In this document: positions 57,130 to 64,000 of the stretch, piece after piece
Position numbering within the stretch: the first letter of the stretch is position 1
Layout: each line of letters begins with the position of its first letter
Assembly (NCBI RefSeq): GCF_900156395.1
Contig: NZ_FTNL01000004.1
Location: 124,001 to 188,000 of the forward strand
Origin: Fluoribacter gormanii
GTDB lineage: Bacteria > Pseudomonadota > Gammaproteobacteria > Legionellales > Legionellaceae
Direction: 5' to 3'
Length of the DNA stretch: 64,000 nt
Notes under the pieces: model-generated
The model's database searches: none
Told to the model about the DNA's origin: nothing
Seen by the model: the letters and a program-made list of their open reading frames with translations, nothing else
Program-made: the position numbers and the translations under genes

Positions 57130-57818
57130 GTAATACTGAATCAACCGTTAATCCTCAAGAAATTAGTAAGTTTGCTCAGCATGCCAACTTATGGTGGGAT
57201 ACTGAAGGACCACTGAAAACACTTCATGATATTAATGAACTACGACTGGATTTTATTAAACAACACGTTCAATTAGCTGATTTAAATGTTTTGGATGTTG
57301 GTTGTGGTGGTGGTATTTTATGTGAAGCCATGGCAAATTCTGGGGCTAAAGTTACAGGGATAGATGCTGAATCTGCAGCAATTTCTGTAGCCCAGGAGCA
57401 TGCACAAAAAAATCATCTGAACATTGACTACCAATGTACTTCGGTTGAAACATATAAGGATCAATGTTTCGATGTCATTACGTGTATGGAAATGTTGGAG
57501 CATGTGGAAAATCCTGGTTTAGTGTTTGAACACTGCAGGCGATTACTTAAGCCTCATGGTTTTTTATTTGTATCAACAATTAGCAGAACAATTAAAGCGT
57601 ATGCTACTGCTATAATTGCAGCAGAATATGTATTAAATTTATTGCCCAAACAGACCCACGATTATAAGAAGTTCATTAAACCCAGCGAGTTGTGCGCGAT
57701 GGCTCGTCCTTGGGATTTCAATTTAATTGATTTAAAAGGTATGGACTATAATCCATTTTTAAGAAAAGCTACGTTAGGATCGGATGTCAGAGTTAATTAT
57801 TTGATGGCTTTTCAGTAA
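57126..57818 (+). CDS. ubiG: Ubiquinone biosynthesis O-methyltransferase
   Basis: UbiG performs both O-methylations in ubiquinone synthesis. The 230-aa protein has ANLWWDTEGPLKTLHDINELR, the SAM-binding VLDVGCGGGILCEAMA, and MEMLEHVENP and TISRTIKAYATAIIAAEYVL, all characteristic. It overlaps the UDG-like gene, an unusual partner. Confidence 0.96.
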   Translation: MSNTESTVNPQEISKFAQHANLWWDTEGPLKTLHDINELRLDFIKQHVQLADLNVLDVGCGGGILCEAMANSGAKVTGIDAESAAISVAQEHAQKNHLNIDYQCTSVETYKDQCFDVITCMEMLEHVENPGLVFEHCRRLLKPHGFLFVSTISRTIKAYATAIIAAEYVLNLLPKQTHDYKKFIKPSELCAMARPWDFNLIDLKGMDYNPFLRKATLGSDVRVNYLMAFQ

Positions 57819-58186
57819 TGAATCCGTGTGAAAGTAGGGGGCTGAGCTAGGTTAAGCATTCATCCCCTATTCACTAATCGGCTTGATTTATCACCCTTTG
57901 CGCGAAATGATTCTGCTAGAGTAGCACTCAGTTAAGCCTATTTCTCAGGGCCACGTCCCACGAATTTTTGATGCAAACCAGTGAATGTAACTTCGTAGCT
58001 GGATCCCTCGAGTACGTCGGAAGTAGGCAGGGAGGAAATATTCATAAATTAATATGTTATGTTTCCTCAATATCAATTTCGCGTGACCTACGCTCAAATC
58101 CAAACACTCTTCAAAATTCAAGCAGTCCACTAAATGTTGCTATCCAAGACTGAATTTGAAGCCGCTCCTGGATTTCTTGAGTGCCG
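57819..58186. other. Intergenic region between ubiG and proQ-like gene
   Basis: About 370 bp. Two opposite frames of 61 codons (57945-58130 and 57968-58153) overlap each other and resemble no family. TAGGGG and CCCCTA after ubiG could pair loosely, without a T-run. Nothing else is visible. Confidence 0.5.
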
Positions 58187-58579
58187 CTATGCACCATCTT
58201 GGTTATTACTATTGTTTTTTTCTGAATTTTGCTTCTTATTATAACGTTCCAAATAACGTTGATGAGCATATCTGGCCTGTTCTTGAGTGACTACATCAAC
58301 TTCATTTCCATAGATATCAATTCGTGCAGCGTTTTCTTTTTGACAATTTAGATAGGCTGGGGATGCACTGTAGTAGTTTAATGCTTCACGTAGCGATTTT
58401 TTACTGAAAGGTGGGGTGTCTAATCGCTCGTAGAAGTCGATAATATCGTCAAATATTCCAATTTTTAGAGGCTTAATCTGATTTCCTTTTTTAAAAAAGG
58501 CATTTGGGAAATGTTCAATAAGCCAATCTATAATGTGGAGCTTATCTTTCTTTACTGTAGTTATCGGTTGTTTGTCCAT
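58187..58579 (-). CDS. Minimal ProQ/FinO-domain RNA chaperone
   Basis: The 130-aa protein is almost only a ProQ/FinO domain: LIEHFPNAFF, KPLKIGIFDDI, LREALNYYSASPAYLNC and ARIDIYGNEVDVV, with a short polar tail (NKKQNSEKNNSNNQDG). Such proteins bind the 3' terminator stem and U-tail of sRNAs. It resembles the minimal L. pneumophila protein Lpp1663 more than the longer competence repressor RocC. ATG 58579 or 58582 may be the start. Confidence 0.9.
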   Translation of the reverse strand: MDKQPITTVKKDKLHIIDWLIEHFPNAFFKKGNQIKPLKIGIFDDIIDFYERLDTPPFSKKSLREALNYYSASPAYLNCQKENAARIDIYGNEVDVVTQEQARYAHQRYLERYNKKQNSEKNNSNNQDGA

Positions 58580-58991
58580 CATATTGCTCTAAAGCGTGAT
58601 CTAGATGCTGAATAAATTACCACATCTTTTGACATAATCAAGCACTTGTATGGAAACACTGTAATTACTTTAGTTTTTTAGTGGAAAACCTTATATTTAA
58701 GGGATATCCAGTGTATTTTTTTTGCTTGATTTTTTGTAAGATATTTCTTAATTCAGGTAAAGATAATTGCTGTTTTTTTTGTCATAAACCTCGACAATTT
58801 TATTAACACATTGTTTTTAATTGAAATTTGTAAAAAGATTTTTGAGGTATATTTTGAAATCAGTTAGGAAAATGCCTCATAGTCTGCTTGCGCTTCCAAT
58901 TATCTATGCTAAATTTAAAACATGGCTTGTATGGATATAAGTCACTCAAATGGAATTGCAATCATATGGATATGATTTATCAAGGATGATT

Positions 58992-59012
58992 ATAAGAACT
59001 GGAAGTTCTTAT
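58992..59012 (+). other. Perfect 9-bp hairpin upstream of a terminator
   Basis: ATAAGAACT (58992-59000) and AGTTCTTAT (59004-59012) enclose a 3-nt GGA loop, 13 bp before the terminator at 59026. Together they look like the 3' part of a small RNA. The rest of the 475-bp gap (58583-59057) is AT-rich without a gene. Confidence 0.55.
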
Positions 59013-59025
59013 ACGGATGACTGCG

Positions 59026-59055
59026 AAAGCCAGGGCTTACACCCTGGCTTTTTTT
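59026..59055 (+). terminator. Strong intrinsic terminator in the proQ-ldt gap
   Basis: AAAGCCAGGG (59026-59035) and CCCTGGCTTT (59042-59051) form a perfect 10-bp stem with a 6-nt loop and a run of seven T. It points along the plus strand, where no gene precedes it; on the minus strand it could also terminate the L,D-transpeptidase gene, but with a poorer T-run. Confidence 0.8.
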
Positions 59056-59057
59056 AC

Positions 59058-59738
59058 TTATGCAACTAGATAGCCTGATCGAGATAAAAACTTTTTATCA
59101 GGAAAATAGGCGAAAATCACAGAACCATTTTTAATGGTATTAATTACTGGTTTTGCTAAGGTCTGAGCAATAGCAGGACATCCCCAAGATAGCCCAGCTC
59201 GACCTGCTCGTTTTATGAAATCAGGTTCTACATACCAAGCGCCATGTATTACTACACGTCGACTTAATGCATTATCATTAAAACCTTTATCTAAGCCCTG
59301 CAAATTAAGCGAATATCCTTTGTGCCCAATGTAGGTGTCTTTTGTAATGTATGTACCTAGACTTGATTGTTTACTTGAGGGTATATTGGAAAAATGACTG
59401 GCCTTATTCACACCTGAGTTTTTTCCATGTGCAACATAAGTGTTATATAAAAGACGCTCTCTACGGAGATCGAATACCCACATCCGTTGCTTGTTTGAAG
59501 GTAAAGAATAATCTATTACTGTAAGTACAGGTTTTTTAACAGAGCCTCTTTTACTTGCATTTTGATATGCAGTCAATGCGAGTCTTAAAACATTTTTATT
59601 TAATTCTGGTGCCTTGCGGCTCAAATGTTGCAATTTGCTATTAATATCAGATTCAGACCTTGCTGCAAAAGAAGGTGTACTGGAGGTTATATTACTAGTT
59701 AAAATTACGGTTGAGATTAGAGTTAATAGAGTATTCAT
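59058..59738 (-). CDS. Secreted murein L,D-transpeptidase-family protein (YkuD_2 type)
   Basis: The 226-aa protein has a signal peptide (cut after SFA) and the catalytic region VIHGAWYVE ... GLSWGCPAI, with His and Cys as in YkuD-type L,D-transpeptidases. VFDLRRERLLYNTYVAHG is the strand pair before it. These enzymes make or trim 3-3 crosslinks or act in cell-wall maintenance. It stands alone. Confidence 0.85.
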   Translation of the reverse strand: MNTLLTLISTVILTSNITSSTPSFAARSESDINSKLQHLSRKAPELNKNVLRLALTAYQNASKRGSVKKPVLTVIDYSLPSNKQRMWVFDLRRERLLYNTYVAHGKNSGVNKASHFSNIPSSKQSSLGTYITKDTYIGHKGYSLNLQGLDKGFNDNALSRRVVIHGAWYVEPDFIKRAGRAGLSWGCPAIAQTLAKPVINTIKNGSVIFAYFPDKKFLSRSGYLVA

Positions 59739-60212
59739 ACTGCTCCTTTCTTCTGTAAATCGCCGTTATGGTTTCTACGAAAAAATGGTGATTATATTAA
59801 CAATTCACGTAATTGTAAAATCAGAAGAGCTTAATTTGCCCATTAGGGAGAAATATTACTCAATTCATGTGCTTAGCCACATAGTAAAAAAAATACAGTT
59901 TAAACAATGCACTATGTGTTGTAAATAAATCCCAATTTGTTTGTCAGGAGTAGCACAAAAAGATTAAAATAAATTCAATTAAATTAAATAAACAACAGTA
60001 AAATTCTCTGAAATTAGGTATAATGGCACAGTTTACAGGCCATTTATGCTTGCTCTACAGGCAAAAAGTCAGGTAGTGCATTCCATTTTATATGCCTCTA
60101 AATTATACTTGGATGTTAGTGTTTAAACTCTTTAACCCAGCATTGACTTGGTACTTCTTTCAAGAGAGAACGGGAAAAAAGATTAGATATAGATTTGATT
60201 GTGGAGAATACT
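59739..60212. other. Intergenic region upstream of putA
   Basis: About 470 bp, AT-rich. A plus-strand frame of 104 codons (59614-59928) overlaps the start of the transpeptidase gene in antisense and looks spurious. No regulatory palindrome could be fixed. Confidence 0.5.
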
Positions 60213-63200
60213 ATGCTGGAAAAGCAGATCATACAAATACCCGAAGGAATACGAGCTGCTATTAATCATGCCTATCGTGTTGATGAGCTACCATTAATAA
60301 CAGAACTTTGTGAGAAAGCAGCGTTAGGACAACAACAGTTAATTGATATTAAGAATAGTGCCACAAAATTAGTTGAGTCAGTGCGCACGGAACGTAAAAA
60401 AAGCACGGGTATTGATTCATTTTTAACTGAATATGCTTTATCCAGTGATGAAGGTATTGCTCTGATGTGTTTGGCTGAAGCACTATTACGTGTTCCCGAC
60501 AGTGCTACAATAGATAACCTAATCAAAGATAAATTATCAGGTGGGGATTGGAAATCACATATAGGCCAAAGTGATTCATTTTTTGTAAATGCAACCACTT
60601 GGGCATTGATGCTTACAGGGAAAATACTGACTCCAGAAAAAGCCGAAACCACATTATCTAAATCTTTAATGAAGCTCGTTAATCGCAGTAGCGAAGCAGT
60701 GGTAAGAAAAGCAGTTGATAAAGCAATGCGGATTATGAGTAAACAATTTGTTATGGGACGCACTATTAGTGAGGCGCTAAGCCGAGCAAAAAAGAAAGAA
60801 GCGCAAGGATATCGTTATTCTTATGATATGTTGGGTGAAGCCGCACTGACATCTATAGACGCATTACGTTATTTTGAGGCATATAAAGAAGCAATTGAAA
60901 CTATAGGCAAACAGGCTGATAAAGATTCAGATGTATACAAACGAGCAGGGATATCTATAAAACTTTCTGCCTTACACCCACGTTATAATGAAAGCCAACA
61001 TGAACGAGTTATGGAGGAGTTGCCAACTAAACTTCTCGCTCTCGCTCGCTTGGCAAAAAGTTATGGAATTGCTTTAACTGTTGATGCTGAAGAATCTGAG
61101 CGTTTGGATTTATCACTTGATGTAATGGAACGTGTTTTCAACGATGCAAGTTTGGATGGATGGAATGGCTTTGGTTTAGCGGTTCAATCCTATCAAAAAA
61201 GAGCTTTTTACGTATTAGATTGGGTCGCCGCTCTTGCTAGAAAAAAACAACGACGCATTATGGTGCGCTTGATTAAAGGAGCCTATTGGGATAGCGAGAT
61301 AAAGAAAACACAAATGCAGGGTTTTAAGGAATATCCTGTATTTACCCGGAAAGTATTTACAGATGTTTCGTTCCAGGCTTGTGCTAAAAAAATATTAACC
61401 ATGACGGATGCAATTTATCCTCAATTTGCTACGCATAATGCTTATTCTGTGGCGATGATTTTAAATATTACCGGCGATTATCGAGATTTCGAATTCCAGT
61501 GTTTGCATGGAATGGGTAATGAACTCTATCAACAGATAGTACCTGCAGAGCGACATGGAATTCCATGTCGTATTTATGCACCAGTGGGAAGCCATGAAGA
61601 TTTACTTCCATATTTAGTGCGTCGTTTGTTAGAAAATGGAGCAAACTCTTCGTTTGTTAACCGTATTGTCGATGATAATGCACCGATTAGTACATTGGTT
61701 GAAGATCCTGTAGAAAAAGCCCAATCTCTATTGCATAAGATGAATCAAAATATTCCACTGCCGGAAGATATTTTTCAACCGAGCAGAAGAAACTCTAAAG
61801 GTTTTGATTTTTCTGATCGTATTGAGCGCGCTTCTCTGCAACAAAAAATGACGCAAATCAAATTGCAGCAATGGACCTCCGGACCAATAATCTCAGGAAA
61901 TCCAACACCTAATGGTGAAATGCACCGTGTTGAGTCGCCGCAACAGACCGAGAATATTATTGGAACAGTTCAGAATTCATCACTAGATGATGTAGAGCAA
62001 GCATTGGTGCACGCTGAGCAAGCTTTCCCAGGATGGTCGAATACGCCTGTAAAAGAAAGAGCAGCCTGCCTTAACCGTTTTGCTGATTTATTACAGGAAA
62101 ATTATGCAGAACTTATGACCATAGCGTGTCTGGAAGCAGGTAAAACCATGAATGACTGCATTTCTGAGGTGCGTGAAGCAATTGATTTTTGTCGTTATTA
62201 CGCGATGCAGGCACAGCAAATTTTAGCTGCTCCTCTGCGTTTAACTGGTTATACAGGGGAGTTAAATGAACTCAGTTTACATCCACGCGGTATCGCGCTC
62301 TGTATCAGTCCCTGGAATTTTCCCTTGGCAATTTTTACAGGCCAGGTTGCTGCTGCATTGATTACAGGAAATTGTGTTATTGCAAAACCTGCGGAACAAA
62401 CTCCTTTAATTGCCGCTTATACGGTCAAATTAATGCACAAAGCTGGGGTTCCGGTAGGTGTTGTACAATTACTTCCTGGACCTGGTGAAACCATTGGTGC
62501 TGCATTGGTTGCGGACAAAAGAATTAAAGCTGTATTGTTTACTGGTTCTACCGACACAGCCAATCTAATTAATCGTACTCTAGCAACGCGTGGCGGTGAA
62601 CTGATTCCTTTGATTGCCGAGACAGGTGGTCAAAATGCGATGATTGTTGATTCTTCCGCTTTATTGGAGCAGGTGGTAGTCGATGCAGTTAACTCAGCTT
62701 TCGGTAGTGCTGGTCAAAGATGTTCTGCGCTGCGGGTATTATTTGTTCAAGAGGAAGTATATCCTCGAACCATTGAGCTCTTAAAAGGAGCTATGGCCGA
62801 ATTGGTAGTAGGTGATCCACGCTGGCTTACGACTGATGTAGGACCTGTGATTGATAAGGCTGCTTTATCCATATTAAGAAGCCATGTGGAGAATATGAAA
62901 AAGCGTTTTGAAATCATTTACCAATGTCCATTAGATGAATCATTGGAATCCGGATACTTTATGCCACCAACTGCGATTGCTATCGATCATATCAATGCGC
63001 TGGAAAAGGAGGTTTTTGGTCCGGTATTGCATGTAATTCAATTTAAGCGAAAAAATCTGGATCAAGTCATTAAACAAATTAACGCAACAGGGTATGGCTT
63101 AACCTTGGGTATTCATAGCCGTATTAATGAAACAGTAGAATACATTAGACAGAATATTCACGCAGGTAACTGTTATGTAAATCGTAACATGGTAGGTGCA

Positions 63201-63359
63201 GTTGTCGGTTTACAGCCTTTTGGCGGAGAGGGATTGTCAGGTACAGGGCCTAAAGCAGGAGGTCCTAACTATCTAATCCGACTTTGTCATGAACGAACTT
63301 ATACTGTTGACACTACTGCAGCAGGAGGTAATGCAAGTTTAATGTCTTTGCCTGATTAA
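60213..63359 (+). CDS. putA: Bifunctional proline dehydrogenase / P5C dehydrogenase
   Basis: PutA oxidises proline to glutamate in two steps. ATG 60213 with GGAG upstream gives 1,048 aa. The PRODH barrel has VDAEESERLDLSLDVME, RLIKGAYWD, FATHNAYSVA and FQCLHGMGNELY. The P5CDH part has CISPWNFPLAIFTGQ, the catalytic Glu in AETGGQNAMIV and Cys in GSAGQRCSALRV. No ribbon-helix-helix DNA-binding domain is present, unlike the 1,320-aa E. coli protein, so it should not repress its own gene. Proline, serine and arginine are main carbon sources for Legionella. Confidence 0.96.
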   Translation: MLEKQIIQIPEGIRAAINHAYRVDELPLITELCEKAALGQQQLIDIKNSATKLVESVRTERKKSTGIDSFLTEYALSSDEGIALMCLAEALLRVPDSATIDNLIKDKLSGGDWKSHIGQSDSFFVNATTWALMLTGKILTPEKAETTLSKSLMKLVNRSSEAVVRKAVDKAMRIMSKQFVMGRTISEALSRAKKKEAQGYRYSYDMLGEAALTSIDALRYFEAYKEAIETIGKQADKDSDVYKRAGISIKLSALHPRYNESQHERVMEELPTKLLALARLAKSYGIALTVDAEESERLDLSLDVMERVFNDASLDGWNGFGLAVQSYQKRAFYVLDWVAALARKKQRRIMVRLIKGAYWDSEIKKTQMQGFKEYPVFTRKVFTDVSFQACAKKILTMTDAIYPQFATHNAYSVAMILNITGDYRDFEFQCLHGMGNELYQQIVPAERHGIPCRIYAPVGSHEDLLPYLVRRLLENGANSSFVNRIVDDNAPISTLVEDPVEKAQSLLHKMNQNIPLPEDIFQPSRRNSKGFDFSDRIERASLQQKMTQIKLQQWTSGPIISGNPTPNGEMHRVESPQQTENIIGTVQNSSLDDVEQALVHAEQAFPGWSNTPVKERAACLNRFADLLQENYAELMTIACLEAGKTMNDCISEVREAIDFCRYYAMQAQQILAAPLRLTGYTGELNELSLHPRGIALCISPWNFPLAIFTGQVAAALITGNCVIAKPAEQTPLIAAYTVKLMHKAGVPVGVVQLLPGPGETIGAALVADKRIKAVLFTGSTDTANLINRTLATRGGELIPLIAETGGQNAMIVDSSALLEQVVVDAVNSAFGSAGQRCSALRVLFVQEEVYPRTIELLKGAMAELVVGDPRWLTTDVGPVIDKAALSILRSHVENMKKRFEIIYQCPLDESLESGYFMPPTAIAIDHINALEKEVFGPVLHVIQFKRKNLDQVIKQINATGYGLTLGIHSRINETVEYIRQNIHAGNCYVNRNMVGAVVGLQPFGGEGLSGTGPKAGGPNYLIRLCHERTYTVDTTAAGGNASLMSLPD

Positions 63360-63445
63360 AAGCGACATCACACGAAAGCGTGACTCTAATCATTATCTTG
63401 ATTTCAGTCGCGCTTGCATTTCGGGTGACAGGGAGTTGGCATTTT

Positions 63446-64000
63446 CTAATTAATGGAATGGCGTCCCGTAGCATAGTCGAGGCCTTTTTCCAATGCCTGG
63501 CTATGCAATGCCTTAACAAAATCACTAACAGTTCGTGGCTTCTGACCGTGCTCAAACAGAACATCAGCATGACCCGCTTTGATAAAAGAGCGTAGCTCTT
63601 TTCCCAGATCGCCATTACGTAATGTAGATAAATGCTCTGATAAATTCCCTGTTCCTTTTCCACTAAGTGCATCAATTAAAGCAATAACAGCCTTTTTTTT
63701 ATCATCATAACTGTGTTGCATGAGTGTGGAGAGTTTATGGCGATACTGTTTGGTCACGCAGGATCCAGCTTGATGCTTTTCTTCATGTTCTTGGGAGCGA
63801 GAGGTTAAGTAGTTATTTAAAATCCCTTGCAAAGCAGCAGAGGAAATCCTTTTGTCTACCTCTTTTGTTAGGTCTGCAGGAGATTTTTGAATCCTATTTG
63901 TATCCTTATAGGCTCCTGTAGAAAAAAAACCTATAGCAAATACAGCTTGAAGGTTATTTTTATGCGCTTCAAGCATTTTTTGGACAGGATCTAAGTAATT
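63446..64000 (-). CDS. Unknown protein, partial (start beyond the window)
   Basis: The frame stays open to the right edge, where residues NYLDPVQKMLEAHKNNLQ can be read; an internal ATG lies at 63976. About 185 residues are seen, helical and basic, ending in LEKGLDYATGRHSIN. I do not recognise a family. LDP-x-QKML-x-AH and the middle LIDALSGKGTGNLSEHLSTL suggest a cytosolic, possibly effector-type protein. No membrane segment or signal peptide is visible. Confidence 0.55.
   Translation of the reverse strand, partial: NYLDPVQKMLEAHKNNLQAVFAIGFFSTGAYKDTNRIQKSPADLTKEVDKRISSAALQGILNNYLTSRSQEHEEKHQAGSCVTKQYRHKLSTLMQHSYDDKKKAVIALIDALSGKGTGNLSEHLSTLRNGDLGKELRSFIKAGHADVLFEHGQKPRTVSDFVKALHSQALEKGLDYATGRHSIN

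Noticed and set aside
57945..58153. Two opposite 61-codon frames between ubiG and the proQ-like gene
   Set aside because: They are antisense to each other, lack start signals and show no family features.
59614..59928. Plus-strand frame of 104 codons
   Set aside because: It is antisense to the signal-peptide end of the L,D-transpeptidase gene and has no recognisable motif or Shine-Dalgarno.
63360..63400. Terminator after putA
   Set aside because: Only a 4-bp CACG/CGTG stem without a T-run is present.

Overview
The window looks like a Legionella chromosome segment, probably a species other than L. pneumophila. This is inferred from AT-rich DNA, a complete gammaproteobacterial housekeeping core (mutT/coaE, bio genes, rpsB-tsf-pyrH-frr, ast genes, ubiG, putA), and between these blocks an unusual load of eukaryotic-like genes of the kind Legionella delivers by its Dot/Icm system: U-box, F-box, OTU, Rab-like GTPase, CX5R phosphatase, DXD glycosyltransferase and coiled-coil membrane proteins. 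No tRNA, rRNA or CRISPR array was recognised.

Layout. 1-12,200 is mostly housekeeping: the 3' end of mutT, an EEP-family hydrolase, a minus-strand run bioA / CSS-EAL phosphodiesterase / secreted protein / coaE, a divergent bioB-bioF-bioH-bioD operon with a BirA-type operator candidate, an orphan DUF2282 protein, a YceI-cytochrome b561-YceI operon and a FadL-like porin. 12,200-18,600 holds one giant gene (1,859 aa) combining a rearranged PP2C-like phosphatase, an OTU-like protease, a vWA domain and a U-box. 18,600-28,900 is accessory DNA: a LysR gene and its decayed partial copy, an IS5-type remnant, a RES/Xre toxin-antitoxin pair, a dispersed ~80-bp repeat in three copies, three paralogous proteins with a permuted-papain-like His/Asn-Cys signature plus a likely fourth fragment, and a dead MFS transporter.

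28,900-33,400 is a drug-efflux operon (NodT-type outer-membrane factor, MarR, EmrA, EmrB). 33,400-42,300 is again accessory: a possible CNF/CheD-like deamidase, a two-gene unit (AHL-synthase-like acyltransferase fused to a cyclic-nucleotide-binding domain, plus an E1-like ThiF protein), an F-box protein, an unknown protein, a Spy/CpxP-like protein and a DXD glycosyltransferase. 42,300-45,600 is rpsB-tsf-pyrH-frr with promoter, leader and terminators. A Rab-like GTPase with a membrane hairpin follows frr directly.

46,800-52,800 is an arginine catabolic operon (M20 hydrolase, astA, astD, astB, spermidine-synthase-like protein) without astC or a recognisable astE. 53,000-56,400 carries a coiled-coil membrane protein of LegC-like design and a CX5R phosphatase candidate. 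56,400-64,000 has a divergent uracil-DNA-glycosylase-like gene coupled to ubiG, a minimal ProQ/FinO RNA chaperone next to a strong orphan hairpin and terminator, an L,D-transpeptidase-like gene, putA and a partial unknown gene.

The most unusual item is the giant gene at 12,969-18,548, which appears to put ubiquitin ligation, ubiquitin removal and protein dephosphorylation modules in one polypeptide. All family names come from motifs read by eye; none was checked by a search.
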